Below, piece after piece: positions 30,873 to 43,200 of a DNA stretch of 64,000 bases (position 1 is the first letter of the stretch; every line of letters starts with the position of its first letter). The translations under genes and the position numbers were made by a program. The DNA is taken from assembly GCA_964019415.1 (NCBI GenBank), contig OZ025880.1, positions 7,432,585 to 7,496,584 on the forward strand, read 5' to 3'. Under the pieces are notes generated by a model that saw only the letters and a list, made by a program, of their open reading frames with translations, was not told where the DNA came from and did no database searches. This DNA comes from Ianthella basta. Its lineage: Eukaryota > Porifera > Demospongiae > Verongiida > Ianthellidae.

Positions 30873-30881
30873 ATCATGGAG
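30873..30881. repeat. Target-site duplication, right copy (ATCATGGAG) with ZSWIM start codon
   Basis: Identical to 24971-24979. The ATG at 30876-30878 is the start codon of the downstream gene, so the duplication regenerated an intact start codon on this side. Confidence 0.85.
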
Positions 30882-33800
30882 TGGGCTTCACAGGCGGCAG
30901 AAGACTGGGACGCTGAGGAGCTGGAGGAGGAGCAGCGGGAGGAAGGAGGAGCCGATGCGTGGTGCTCACGCGTGCAGGACCTCGAGCTAAATGCAGATGA
31001 GGATTTTCCTTCCTTGCTGGAGTTGTGCTGCCGTGTGGCAGGACGTCAACTCTCCTTTCAGCTGGTGCAGGAAGGTCCCGCCCTCTTCGACCGGGACGTG
31101 CTGAGCCGCATCGCCTACTGGTCCTTCCCTTGTCGTTATTCCGACATTCGTCGCTACATCGAGCTGAGCAGTGGCTCGCCAAAGGCAGCACGGGAGCTGT
31201 ATCAGAGCATCTCCTCACTCAACCTCACCAGCCACATGCAGATTGGTGAGTCACGTGATTGTATTAGTGGGTCACGTGATTGGATGCACCATGCACACAG
31301 TTGCTGTTACCATTTTGGTTTTGTGGCCTGGGAAGGTGTATAAGTAATGACATTCATGAGGTGGTGAAGGTAGGTGATTTCCCTCATTGTCCCCTTTGCG
31401 AGGTTAATTTACTGTAATCAGTGCCGTGTGCAATGCACTCACTGCGTGTGCTGTGCTATGGTGAGGGGTGAGGCGTGAGTGGGGAGTGTTGACTACTTTG
31501 TCCTCCTCCAACAGGTACATGTGTTCTTGGACAGTTCTCCCCCCTCCATTCTGGCCACGCCCCTCTGACGGCCATGCTGCAGTTGGACCGAGGGTGTATC
31601 ACTGACACCTCCTGCACTTGTGGGTCTGCTTACCTCTGGTGCCCGCACACCACGGCACTTGTTGTCATGGAGATGAGCGAGAGAAGCAAGCCCTCATTGC
31701 CTGCCCATCCCATGCACTCCCTCACCCGACCCACCCACCCTGCCCTCTCGGAATCCCTCACGGAACTTTCTGCCGTCCAGCTTCGCAAGTTGCTGCAGTA
31801 CTTGGTGTCAGGGTGTGGGGACCCATCCATCCTCCTCTCTGTTCAGTGCTTAGTGGACCAGCTTAGTGACGAGACATCTGACATCAGCCAGACATCTGGA
31901 GCACCTGGTGGGTATCAAATGGAGCACTCATCGCTGAAGGTCCATCTTGTGTAGTAGTACATGTCTTTATTGTACTACCAGAGGGGATTTCCCACATTCT
32001 CCCCTGCAGACCTCACTGCGGGTGGAGTTGCTGGTGATGCTGCCGTGTGGTGTCTGAGTGTGGACACAGTGTATGCCACTGCCTCCAGGGCTCTCCAGGG
32101 CAGCGAGGAGGACTCCCAGGAGGCTACCTTCTGGTCCATGTTGAGTGGAGGTGACCCTAATGCTGGCTTGCTACTGAGGGAGCGGGTGAGGGCCTTCTCT
32201 GACGTCACTAGCAGCACAGAGTTCACTGATGTTTTTGAGAGCAAGATATTCTTCCAGTGAGCGGACCTGAGCACCACCCATGGCTCACATGTCCATAGAC
32301 ATACTCCATGTGTGAGGTGTAAGTCTTCTTCTTGCTCACACATGTCTGTGAGTGTCAGCTGAATGCTGCCATTGTCTGTTGCTGCAGGTTCTGTGACTCC
32401 ATCATGGAGTGGGCTGCAGCCTTCCTGACCAGCCCTCTTGTCTCCACCTCATCCATCCGTTCTGTGGTGGAGGGTGTGTCCAAGGGCGTGGCCACCCTGC
32501 AGCACGCACGCCAGTCCCAGCTGACTCAGCAGTTGTGTCGTCTCTTCTCAGACCACCTCTCCCTGGTGGGCGGGGCAGCAGAGGTGCTCCTTGACCAGGG
32601 CACCGCCTCCTTACAGCAGGCGGCTGCAGGGTGGGATGACCCGTCTGCCGTCTGCCGCTGGGTAGAGGGGGCACCAGACCCAGTGGCACTCTTCAGTGCA
32701 CTTCTCAGCATCACCATCTCTTGTGAGAATTCAGAGCTTAGCCACAAAATGGCTGCCAACCTAGCCCAGGTTCTGTTTCCGTCTGGCACTTCTCAGTCAT
32801 TTAGAACCAGCTGTGTCGTTAATTGCTCCTTGGCAGGGTTGTCCCCAGACATGGTGAATTATTATGGGCTCCTCCTCCTTCAGAGAATAAGTGATGTTCA
32901 TCAAGCCGTGCTCTTGGGCCTCCAGATCATTGGCAGCCATCACTCAACGCACACAGACCCAGCAGTGGAGGTAAAGGGGGGCAGTGGAGGTAAAGGGGGG
33001 CAGTGGAGGTAAAGGGGGGCAGTGGAGGTAAAGGGGGGCAGTGGAGGTAAAGGGGGGCAGTGGAGGTAAAGGGGGGCAGTGGAGGTAAAGGGGGGCAGTG
33101 GAGGTAAAGGGGTGCAGTGGAGGTAAAGGGGGTGCAGTGGAGGTAAAGGGGGGCAGTGGAGGTAAAGGGGTGCAGTGGAGGTAAAGGGGGGCAGTGGAGG
33201 TAAAGGGGGCAGTGGAGGTAAAGGGGGGCAGTGGAGGTAAAGGGGTGCAGTGGAGGTAAAGGGGGGCAGTGGAGGTAAAGGGGGGCAGTGGAGGTAAAGG
33301 GGGGCAGTGGAGGTAAAGGGGTGCAGTGGAGGTAAAGGGGGGCAGTGGAGGTAAAGGGGAGCAGTGGAGGTAAAGGGGAGCAGTGGAGGTAAAGGGGTGC
33401 AGTGGAGGACACACTGTCCTGTGTTCCCTATACAGCACACACTGTACTGTGTTCCCTATACAGCACACACTGTCCTGTGTTCCCTATACAGCACACACTG
33501 TCCTGTGTTCCCTATACAGCACACACTGTCCTGTGTTCCCTATACAGTACACACTGTCCTGTGTTCCCTATACAGCACACACTGTCCTGTGTTCCCTATA
33601 CAGTACACACTGTCCTGTGTTCCCTATACAGCACACACTGTCCTGTGTTCCCTGTACACCACACACTGTCCTGTGTTCCCTATACACCACACACTGTCCT
33701 GTGTTCCCTATACAGTACACACTGTCCTGTGTTCCCTATACAGCACACACTGTCCTGTGTTCCCTATACAGCACACACTGTCCCGTGTTCCCTATACAGT

Positions 33801-36800
33801 ACACACTGTCCTGTGTTCCCTGTACACCACACACTGTCCTGTGTTCCCTATACAGCACACACTGTCCTGTGTTCCCTATACACCACACACTGTCCTGTGT
33901 TCCCTATACAGCACACACTGTCCTGTGTTCCCTATACAGCACACACTGTCCTGTGTTCCCTATACAGCACACACTGTCCTGTGTTCCCTATACACCACAC
34001 ACTGTCCTGTGTTCCCTATACAGCACACACTGTCCCGTGTTCCCTATACAGTACACACTGTCCTGTGTTCCCTATACACCACACACTGTACTGTGTTCCC
34101 TATACAGCACACACTGTCCTGTGTTCCCTATACACCACACACTGTCCTGTGTTCCCTATACACCACACACTGTCCTGTGTTCCCTATACAGCACACACTG
34201 TCCTGTGTTCCCTATACACCACACACTGTCCTGTGTTCCCTATACACCACACACTGTCCTGTGTTCCCTATACAGCACACACTGTCCTGTGTTCCCTATA
34301 CAGTACACACTGTCCTGTGTTCCCTATACACCACACACTGTCCTGTGTTCCCTATACAGCACACACTGTACTGTGTTCCCTATACAGCACACACTGTCCT
34401 GTGTTCCCTATACAGTACACACTGTACTGTGTTCCCTATACACCACACACTGTACTGTGTTCCCTATACAGCACACACTGTCCTGTGTTCCCTATACAGC
34501 ACACACTGTCCTGTGTTCCCTATACAGCACACACTGTCCTGTGTTCCCTATACAGTACACACTGTACTGTGTTCCCTATACACCACACACTGTACTGTGT
34601 TCCCTATACAGCACACACTGTCCTGTGTTCCCTATACAGCACACACTGTCCTGTGTTCCCTATACACCACACACTGTACTGTGTTCCCTATACAGCACAC
34701 ACTGTCCTGTGTTCCCTATACAGCACACACTGTCCTGTGTTCCCTATACAGTACACACTGTACTGTGTTCCCTATACACCACACACTGTACTGTGTTCCC
34801 TATACAGCACACACTGTACTGTGTTCCCTATACACCACACACTGTCCTGTGTTCCCTATACAGCACACACTGTCCTGTGTTCCCTATACAGCACACACTG
34901 TCCTGTGTTCCCTATACAGCACACACTGTCCTGTGTTCCCCATACACCACACACTGTACTGTGTTCCCTATACAGCACACACTGTCCTGTGTTCCCTATA
35001 CAGCACACACTGTACTGTGTTCCCTATACACCACACACTGTCCTGTGTTCCCTATACAGCACACACTGTCCTGTGTTCCCTATACAGCACACACTGTACT
35101 GTGTTCCCTATACAGCACACACTGTCCTGTGTTCCCTATACAGTACACACTGTACTGTGTTCCCTATACACCACACACTGTACTGTGTTCCCTATACAGC
35201 ACACACTGTCCTGTGTTCCCTATACACCACACACTGTACTGTGTTCCCTATACAGCACACACTGTCCTGTGTTCCCTATACAGCACACACTGTCCTGTGT
35301 TCCCTATACAGTACACACTGTACTGTGTTCCCTATACACCACACACTGTACTGTGTTCCCTATACAGCACACACTGTACTGTGTTCCCTATACACCACAC
35401 ACTGTCCTGTGTTCCCTATACAGCACACACTGTCCTGTGTTCCCTATACAGCACACACTGTCCTGTGTTCCCTATACAGCACACACTGTCCTGTGTTCCC
35501 TATACACCACACACTGTACTGTGTTCCCTATACAGCACACACTGTCCTGTGTTCCCTATACAGCACACACTGTACTGTGTTCCCTATACACCACACACTG
35601 TCCTGTGTTTCCTATACAGCACACACTGTCCTGTGTTCCCTATACAGTACACACTGTCCTGTGTTCCCTATACAGCACACACTGTCCTGTGTTCCCTATA
35701 CAGTACACACTGTCCTGTGTTCCCTATACAGCACACACTGTACTGTGTTCCCTATACACCACACACTGTCCTGTGTTCCCTATACAGCACACACTGTCCC
35801 GTGTTCCCTATACAGTACACACTGTCCTGTGTTCCCTATACAGCACACACTGTACTGTGTTCCCTATACACCACACACTGTCCTGTGTTCCCTATACAGC
35901 ACACACTGTCCTGTGTTCCCTATACAGCACACACTGTCCTGTGTTCCCTATACACTACACACTGTCCTGTGTTCCCTATACAGCACACACTGTCCTGTGT
36001 TCCCTATACACCACACACTGTCCTGTGTTCCCTATACAGTACACACTGTACTGTGTTCCCTATACACCACACACTGTCCTGTGTTCCCTATACAGCACAC
36101 ACTGTACTGTGTTCCCTATACAGCACACACTGTCCTGTGTTCCCTATACAGTACACACTGTCCTGTGTTCCCTATACAGCACACACTGTCCTGTGTTCCC
36201 TATACAGCACACACTGTCCTGTGTTCCCTATACAGCACACACTGTCCTGTGTTCCCTATACAGTACACACTGTCCTGTGTTCCCTATACAGCACACACTG
36301 TCCTGTGTTCCCTATACAGCACACACTGTCCTGTGTTCCCTATACAGCACACACTGTCCTGTGTTCCCTATACAGTACACACTGTCCTGTGTTCCCTATA
36401 CAGCACACACTGTCCTGTGTTCCCTATACAGCACACACTGTCCTGTGTTCCCTATACACCACACACTGTCCTGTGTTCCCTATACAGCACACACTGTCCT
36501 GTGTTCCCTATACACCACACACTGTCCTGTGTTCCCTATACAGTACACACTGTACTGTGTTCCCTATACACCACACACTGTCCTGTGTTCCCTATACAGC
36601 ACACACTGTACTGTGTTCCCTATACAGCACACACTGTCCTGTGTTCCCTATACAGTACACACTGTCCTGTGTTCCCTATACAGCACACACTGTCCTGTGT
36701 TCCCTATACAGCACACACTGTCCTGTGTTCCCTATACACCACACACTGTCCTGTGTTCCCTATACAGTACACACTGTCCTGTGTTCCCTATACAGTACAC

Positions 36801-39800
36801 ACTGTCCTGTGTTCCCTATACACCACACACTGTCCTGTGTTCCCTATACAGTACACACTGTCCTGTGTTCCCTATACAGTACACACTGTCCTGTGTTCCC
36901 TATACAGCACACACTGTCCTGTGTTCCCTATACAGCACACACTGTCCTGTGTTCCCTATACACCACACACTGTCCTGTGTTCCCTATACACCACACACTG
37001 TCCTGTGTTCCCTATACACCACACACTGTCCTGTGTTCCCTATACACCACACACTGTCCTGTGTTCCCTATACAGTACACACTGTCCTGTGTTCCCTATA
37101 CAGCACACACTGTCCTGTGTTCCCTATACACCACACACTGTCCTGTGTTCCCTATACACCACACACTGTCCTGTGTTCCCTATACACCACACACTGTCCT
37201 GTGTTCCCTATACACCACACACTGTCCTGTGTTCCCTATACACCACACACTGTCCTGTGTTCCCTATACAGTACACACTGTCCTGTGTTCCCTATACACC
37301 ACACACTGTCCTGTGTTCCCTATACACCACACACTGTCCTGTGTTCCCTATACACCACACACTGTCCTGTGTTCCCTATACAGTACACACTGTCCTGTGT
37401 TCCCTATACACCACACACTGTCCTGTGTTCCCTATACAGCACACACTGTCCTGTGTTCCCTATACAGCACACACTGTACTGTGTTCCCTATACAGTACAC
37501 ACTGTCCTGTGTTCCCTATACAGCACACACTGTCCTGTGTTCCCTATACACCACACACTGTACTGTGTTCCCTATACAGCACACACTGTACTGTGTTCCC
37601 TATACAGTACACACTGTCCTGTGTTCCCTATACAGCACACACTGTCCTGTGTTCCCTATACACCACACACTGTCCTGTGTTCCCTATACAGCACACACTG
37701 TACTGTGTTCCCTATACAGTACACACTGTACTGTGTTCCCTATACAGCACACACTGTCCTGTGTTCCCTATACAGCACACACTGTCCTGTGTTTCCTATA
37801 CAGCACACACTGTACTGTGTTCCCTATACAGCACACACTGTACTGTGTTCCCTATACAGCACACACTGTCCTGTGTTCCCTATACAGTACACACTGTCCT
37901 GTGTTCCCTATACAGCACACACTGTACTGTGTTCCCTATACAGTACACACTGTCCTGTGTTCCCTATACAGCACACACTGTCCTGTGTTCCCTATACACC
38001 ACACACTGTACTGTGTTCCCTATACAGTACACACTGTCCTGTGTTCCCTATACAGCACACACTGTCCTGTGTTCCCTATACAGTACACACTGTCCTGTGT
38101 TCCTTATGCAGTACTCTTGCATCTGCTGTGAAATTGGAGTGCTGGAGCATGTTGCAGAAATCAGCCTGCAATCTGATTGGTCAGAGAGCATCTCACTTGT
38201 AGTATCACACCTCCAGGAGCAGAGTGGGTGTGTCCTGACACGCCTCCACCTGGCACAGTACCTGTGGACAGTGGTAGGAGACGGAGGGAGAGCAGCACTC
38301 GTGCGGATCTGCACTGACATCATTCGTGAGTGTGCGCAGCATGTATTGGGGACCACCGAATCCTTTGCAGAGTAAAGTTAGTCTCTTCTTCTCTCCCTTG
38401 TGTCTCTGCACAGAAGCAGCAATGCCGTCCAGCCTTGCTAGTCCCTCCCTACACCAGTTCCTCTTCAAGATGGCTGCTGACAGCCTGTTGTATCTGGTCC
38501 AGTCCCTGCTGACGGAGGGAGGAAGTGCTGTCCAAGATAAGGTGGTCACAGTGGTGGAGGAGCTGCTCCCAACCCCACTGCCCTTCGCACAGTCGCTGGA
38601 GCTCTGTCTACAGCAAGCTACACCGAGCAGGCCGGAGGCTGGGCCATCCAGTGGTGGTTTCCAGGGCCCTGCCCCCTCTGCACAGTCCATAGACATCTCA
38701 TGTGGGGCGTCGACTAGCGCTGGTCACGTCACCTTGCCACCGCAGCACGATCCCACCAGCTGTGACATGAAGGAGCGCTTTCTCCTGGCCGACAACCGAG
38801 ATGTTGCCGTGGTGCGTACAATTTCTGATGCTGCCCCGCCCACCCTTCCATTGATCTTACAGCTCCGGCTGCGTCTGGCGTACCTGCGAGCGGCTAACAG
38901 TCGGTGTGTGCACTGGGCAGTGGTGGAGACACACCGCCTAGAGCCACTCAATGCAGCCCAACTGGGCTACCTGCTCAAGGAGGTGGGGACAGCAGGAGTT
39001 GCCCTCTTGATGAACCAGTGGCCATCTTGTCTCTCTCCCGAGGATGTGGTGCGTGTGCTCACAGCGACCCCGGAGACCATCTCCTCCACTGACAGTAGTG
39101 TAGGTGTGGACTTCTTGCTGTCCGTCCTGTTGTTCGCGGAACACATGAGTGACGTGTCACTGGTGAAGGTGCTCGGCGTGTGTGCACACAAGGGGGCTGG
39201 ACCACTAGTGGCCGCTGTCCGTGCCATCATGTGCTGTCGGTCGATTAGCTCCAATGTTCTGTTTACTGCCTGCGCTCACCTGGAGGACGCCCACCAGCTG
39301 GGCAAGGAAGCACAGCGCTCTGCACCTAGCGTGACCAGGGCCTCTGGCTTGCTGCCCCAGTGCCCCTCCCCCGAGTTGCTGCTGCTGGCACTGGAGTTGG
39401 GTAGACAGGCTGTCGCAGCGCTTGTGGAGGAAGAGGGCCGGTCCTGCTCTGTGGATACTTGCCTCTACCCGCCCTATGAGCACCGGCTCCTGCGCTATGC
39501 CACTTTGTGCTGCACGTTTGGGATGGACTCAGTCCGCAAGTTCTTGGAGGTGCTGGTCCCCCCTGACCGGCCCTGTCCCCTCAGCCCCATGGCCCTCAGC
39601 CATGTAGCCTTGCACATAGCGGAGCACCTCTCTCAGAGGAACCTCCTCCACAAGCCCTTCTACCTCACTCTGCAGCCACTCGCTGCCGTCATGAACACGG
39701 CTATGAACCGCTACGAGGAGCTCCTCAAGATGTTCTGCCTGCGCGTGGACGCACTGGGCTATCAGAGCATGTTGGACCTTCTCTCAGACATGGAGAACGT

Positions 39801-40044
39801 GGGGAAGGAGAGCGAGATTTGTCGGCAGTGGTTTGCTAGCCTCCTGGCAAGGCTGGTCAACGAGAAGGGGACGTGGCCTAAGTTGCGACAGCTACTGCAC
39901 TCCAACTTTGGGAGCTGGTTGCCCAAGAGCAATGAAGGGGCAGGGGGCAACGTGCCGCAGAGACAGAGGGGTGGAGCGTCAAGGAGAGGGCGTGGTAGAT
40001 ACAGAGGGCAACACGGGGGAGGTCCCTCTGCCACCCCAGGGTAG
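30876..40044 (+). CDS. ZSWIM-family SWIM zinc-finger protein (1145 aa), likely cullin-ligase adaptor
   Basis: The exons are 30876-31245, 31515-31907, 32010-32256, 32388-32970, 38112-38325 and 38414-40044 (1146 codons, phases consistent). After an acidic N-terminus, SRIAYWSFPCRYSDIRRYIE matches the RIAFWSFP segment of the ZSWIM4/5/6/8 group. The SWIM finger is SCTCGSAYLWCPH (CxC...CxH), about residues 161-173. A long helical region follows, and the C-terminus is RG-rich (RQRGGASRRGRGRYRG). ZSWIM8-type proteins are substrate receptors for cullin E3 ligases, including in target-directed microRNA decay; that role is assigned by family only. Human ZSWIM8 is longer and ZSWIM4-6 similar in size, so orthology is open. 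Its promoter and 5' UTR were separated by the transposon. Intron 4 (32971-38111) consists of two splice-site-bearing arrays. Confidence 0.82.
32965..33405 (+). repeat. 19-bp array carrying the 5' splice site, about 23 copies
   Basis: Unit CAGTGGAGGTAAAGGGGGG. The authentic exon 4 donor is GTGGAG|GTAAAG in the first unit (32971), and every following unit repeats the same donor up to 33389. A few units are 18 or 20 bp. Use of a later donor shifts the frame by 1 nt per unit. Reading through hits TAA within about 14 codons. Confidence 0.95.
33408..38111 (+). repeat. 28-bp array carrying the 3' splice site, exactly 168 units
   Basis: Unit CACACTGTCCTGTGTTCCCT followed by ATACAGCA. The array length is 4704 bp = 168 x 28 with no net indel. 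The last unit (TTCCTTATGCAG) supplies the real acceptor before exon 5 at 38112. Most units keep ATACAG (a pyrimidine-rich AG acceptor); a minority read ATACACCA and lose the AG. A second dimorphism is GTCCTG/GTACTG. All three forward frames are open throughout, giving 1.6-kb-codon artefact frames. Confidence 0.95.
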
Positions 40045-40252
40045 CCAGGGGTGCTTACTATAACACTCAACCTTCTGTGTACCAATCATTCACTCCTGCT
40101 GTGTGTACGCCGTGTTGTACTTTCATCACATGATCAGTGTACACATTAAATTTTGATCATTTTGTTTCTACAGATGTACATGAATTATGAAACAACACTC
40201 AGTTGAGCTTCAAGGGTAGTTGGATCACAGTGCATGGGGCACAGCATGCTGA

Positions 40253-43200
40253 TTAGTGGACTTTGTCCAAACTAAAAACACAGTCTGTGCAGACAGTGAG
40301 GGAGAAAATAGCTTCTTTTGGTCTGAATGTTGCTGGCGTGATGTAGTATGCCCCCGGGGGGATACCCGACATCTCCTCTGACACATAGTGAGGTCTGTGG
40401 CAACGTCAAGAGAAGGGAGGGAGGGGAGGGCGTGACTGGGTGATGGGATCGAGGGTGTGTTAGTGAAGGGTAGGGGGCACAGGAGTTCTCACCGGAAGGT
40501 CTGCGTGGCCTGTTCCTTGAACCCTTCTTCTCCTGCAGCTGGACTTTCGGCCACAATCACCAGACCAACGCCCTCATTGCTGCAGATAGGAGGGGGTGGG
40601 GCAATACATCAAGGGGCGTGGTGCGTGAGCGCATGCAGACTGTAGCAGGACTCTGAAGGTTACCACTCACACTTTTGTCTCCAGCTGCACCTGCACCTTA
40701 CAAGTGGCGCTGCCAACTGGGTCCAGAACTAGGCGGTAGCGCGGGTTGTTGGCAAAAGTGGGGTGCATCCGACATCCACCAGCTGTGGGCCCCGCCCAGC
40801 GATCAGACACCTGGGCAACGGTGAGGGTTGCCTGGCAACACTGGTTGTACCCCCCCCCCCCCCCCCCCCCCTCATTAGCTGGCACTAACCTTTTTCCTGT
40901 GAGAGTAGGGCTCCTTGGCAGGCTCCAGAGAGAAGGGGGCAGTGGAGTAGACCTTCAGTGTGTAGTACAGGCGTCCCATCTCCTCCATGAGCTGGGAGAT
41001 GATCAAGTTGTACTGCTGTACCCCGGCTGGCACCACGTCCAACTTGGCCAGGTAGTGTGGCGTGTTTATCTTGATGCCTGTCAGTATGTAGTCCCCAGGG
41101 TACTGTGTCTTGTTCACTCCCTTCCCATTGGCAACATGCACACAAATGAACTTCCGGTTATGAGCAAAGTCATCCTAAGACAGTAATAGCAATGACACCA
41201 AATGACATCACATGACATTACATCACATCACATCACATGACATTACATCACATCACATGACATTACATCACATCACAGTGGATGTATGTGACATCAACTG
41301 GTACTACATGACATAACACATGCTATCACCCCACAGCTGACATCATGACATGACATTTTGTCATCACATGACGTCACACAGAGTACAGTAACAACCTTGT
41401 CTGTGATGTGACGCGACAGCAGTATCCAGACACGGGACTGCTTGTTGGACTTCACAGTCAGCCGATACTGGGGGTTGGCACCTGTGGGTGGGGCAAGGGG
41501 TGGGGTCATCTACCACCCACACAACTTGGTACGTGTCAACCTTTTGTCAGAAACCAGCTAAAGTGATGTCACATGGAAGACAGGGTGTGTCCAACCCACA
41601 AGCCCCGCCCACCCCACTGTCAACCCCGCCCACCCCAACGTCAGACAACGTACTGATCTTGTACACATATTGGTCTTTGTACTCCTCTTTAGGCGGCTCC
41701 CACAGACTGCAGTCAAGGGAGACACTAGCCATAGCACACCAGCACACCAACACAGGCACATCAGCACACCATCACCAGCACACCAACACAGGCACACCAG
41801 CACACCAACACAGGCACACCAACACATGCACACCAGCACACCATCACCAGCACGCCAACACAGGCACATCAGCACACCATCACAAGCACACCAGCACATC
41901 AACACAGGCACACCGGCACACTAGCACACCAACACAGGCACACCAGCACACCAACACAGGCACACCGGCACACTAGCACACCAACACAGGCACACCGGCA
42001 CACTAGCACACCAACACAGGCACACCGGCACACTAGCACACCAACACAGGCACACCGGCACACTAGCACACCAACACAGGCACACCGGCACACTAGCACA
42101 CCAACACAGGCACACCAACACACTAGCACACCAACACAGGCACACCAACACAAGCACACCAACACAGGCACACCGGCACACTAGCACACCAACACAGGCA
42201 CACCGGCACACTAGCACACCAACACAGGCACACCGGCACACTAGCACACCAACACAGGCGCACCAACACACTAGCACACCAACACAGGCACACCAACACA
42301 AGCACACCGGCACACTAGCACACCAACACAGGCACACCGGCACACTAGCACACCAACACAGGCACACCGGCACACTAGCACACCGGCACACTAGCACACC
42401 AACACAGGCACACCAGCACACTAGCACACCAACACAGGCACATCAGCACACCAGCACACCAACACAGGCACACCAGCACACTAGCACACCAACACAGGCA
42501 CATCAGCACACCAGCACACCAACACAGGCACACCGGCACACTAGCACACCGGCACACTAGCACACCAACACAGGCACATCAGCACACCAGCACACCAACA
42601 CAGGCACACCGGCACACTAGCACACCGGCACACTAGCACACCAACACAGGCACATCAGCACACTAGCACACCAACACAGGCACATCAGCACAAGCACACC
42701 AGTGTAGAACTAACTCGTGAATAGTGGACTTGTGCTCAAACAGTTTGGGTTTCCAGTTGACGTAAGCCACATCAAAGAAACGGCAAACAGACTTCCAGTC
42801 TATCCAGAACACACCTGCGGAGGGACAGGACAGCAGCGCACACCTCAACACCCACTCTCTGACCACGCCCACCCCAGCCCTGACCACGCCCACCATTGTC
42901 CTCCCTGATGGCCTGCATTTGGTCAAAGTGCAGAGCACTCCTCAGCTCTGGAGTCCAGTGGTCATCCTTCTCTGAAAAGTTGCCTTTCCAGCGTTGGTGG
43001 CTCCAGGGGTTCTTCAACTGGAGGAGTTTGTTTCCCTGGCAACCAAAGGTTTCACAGGTTAATGCATTTAACAACAGACAGTCATGTGACAGGATGACCT
43101 CACCAGCACTTCCTTAACATCCAGCACAGCATAAGCATGCAGTTTGACCAGGCCAGATCTTTCCTTGTCTTCATCACTCAGGTCGCCCGTGGCAACCGTA

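Noticed and set aside
30671..30877. Minus-strand reading frame through the right TIR, matching one in the left TIR (from 25014)
   Set aside because: The match is the inverted repeat itself. The DUF6589 frame is better started at ATG 25131, outside the TIR, because the zinc-binding cysteines follow directly.
33364..38375. Three overlapping forward reading frames of about 1,580-1,660 codons
   Set aside because: They arise because the 28-bp unit has no stop in any register. The peptide is the same 28-residue repeat in all frames, and the array is bounded by functional splice sites, so it is intronic.
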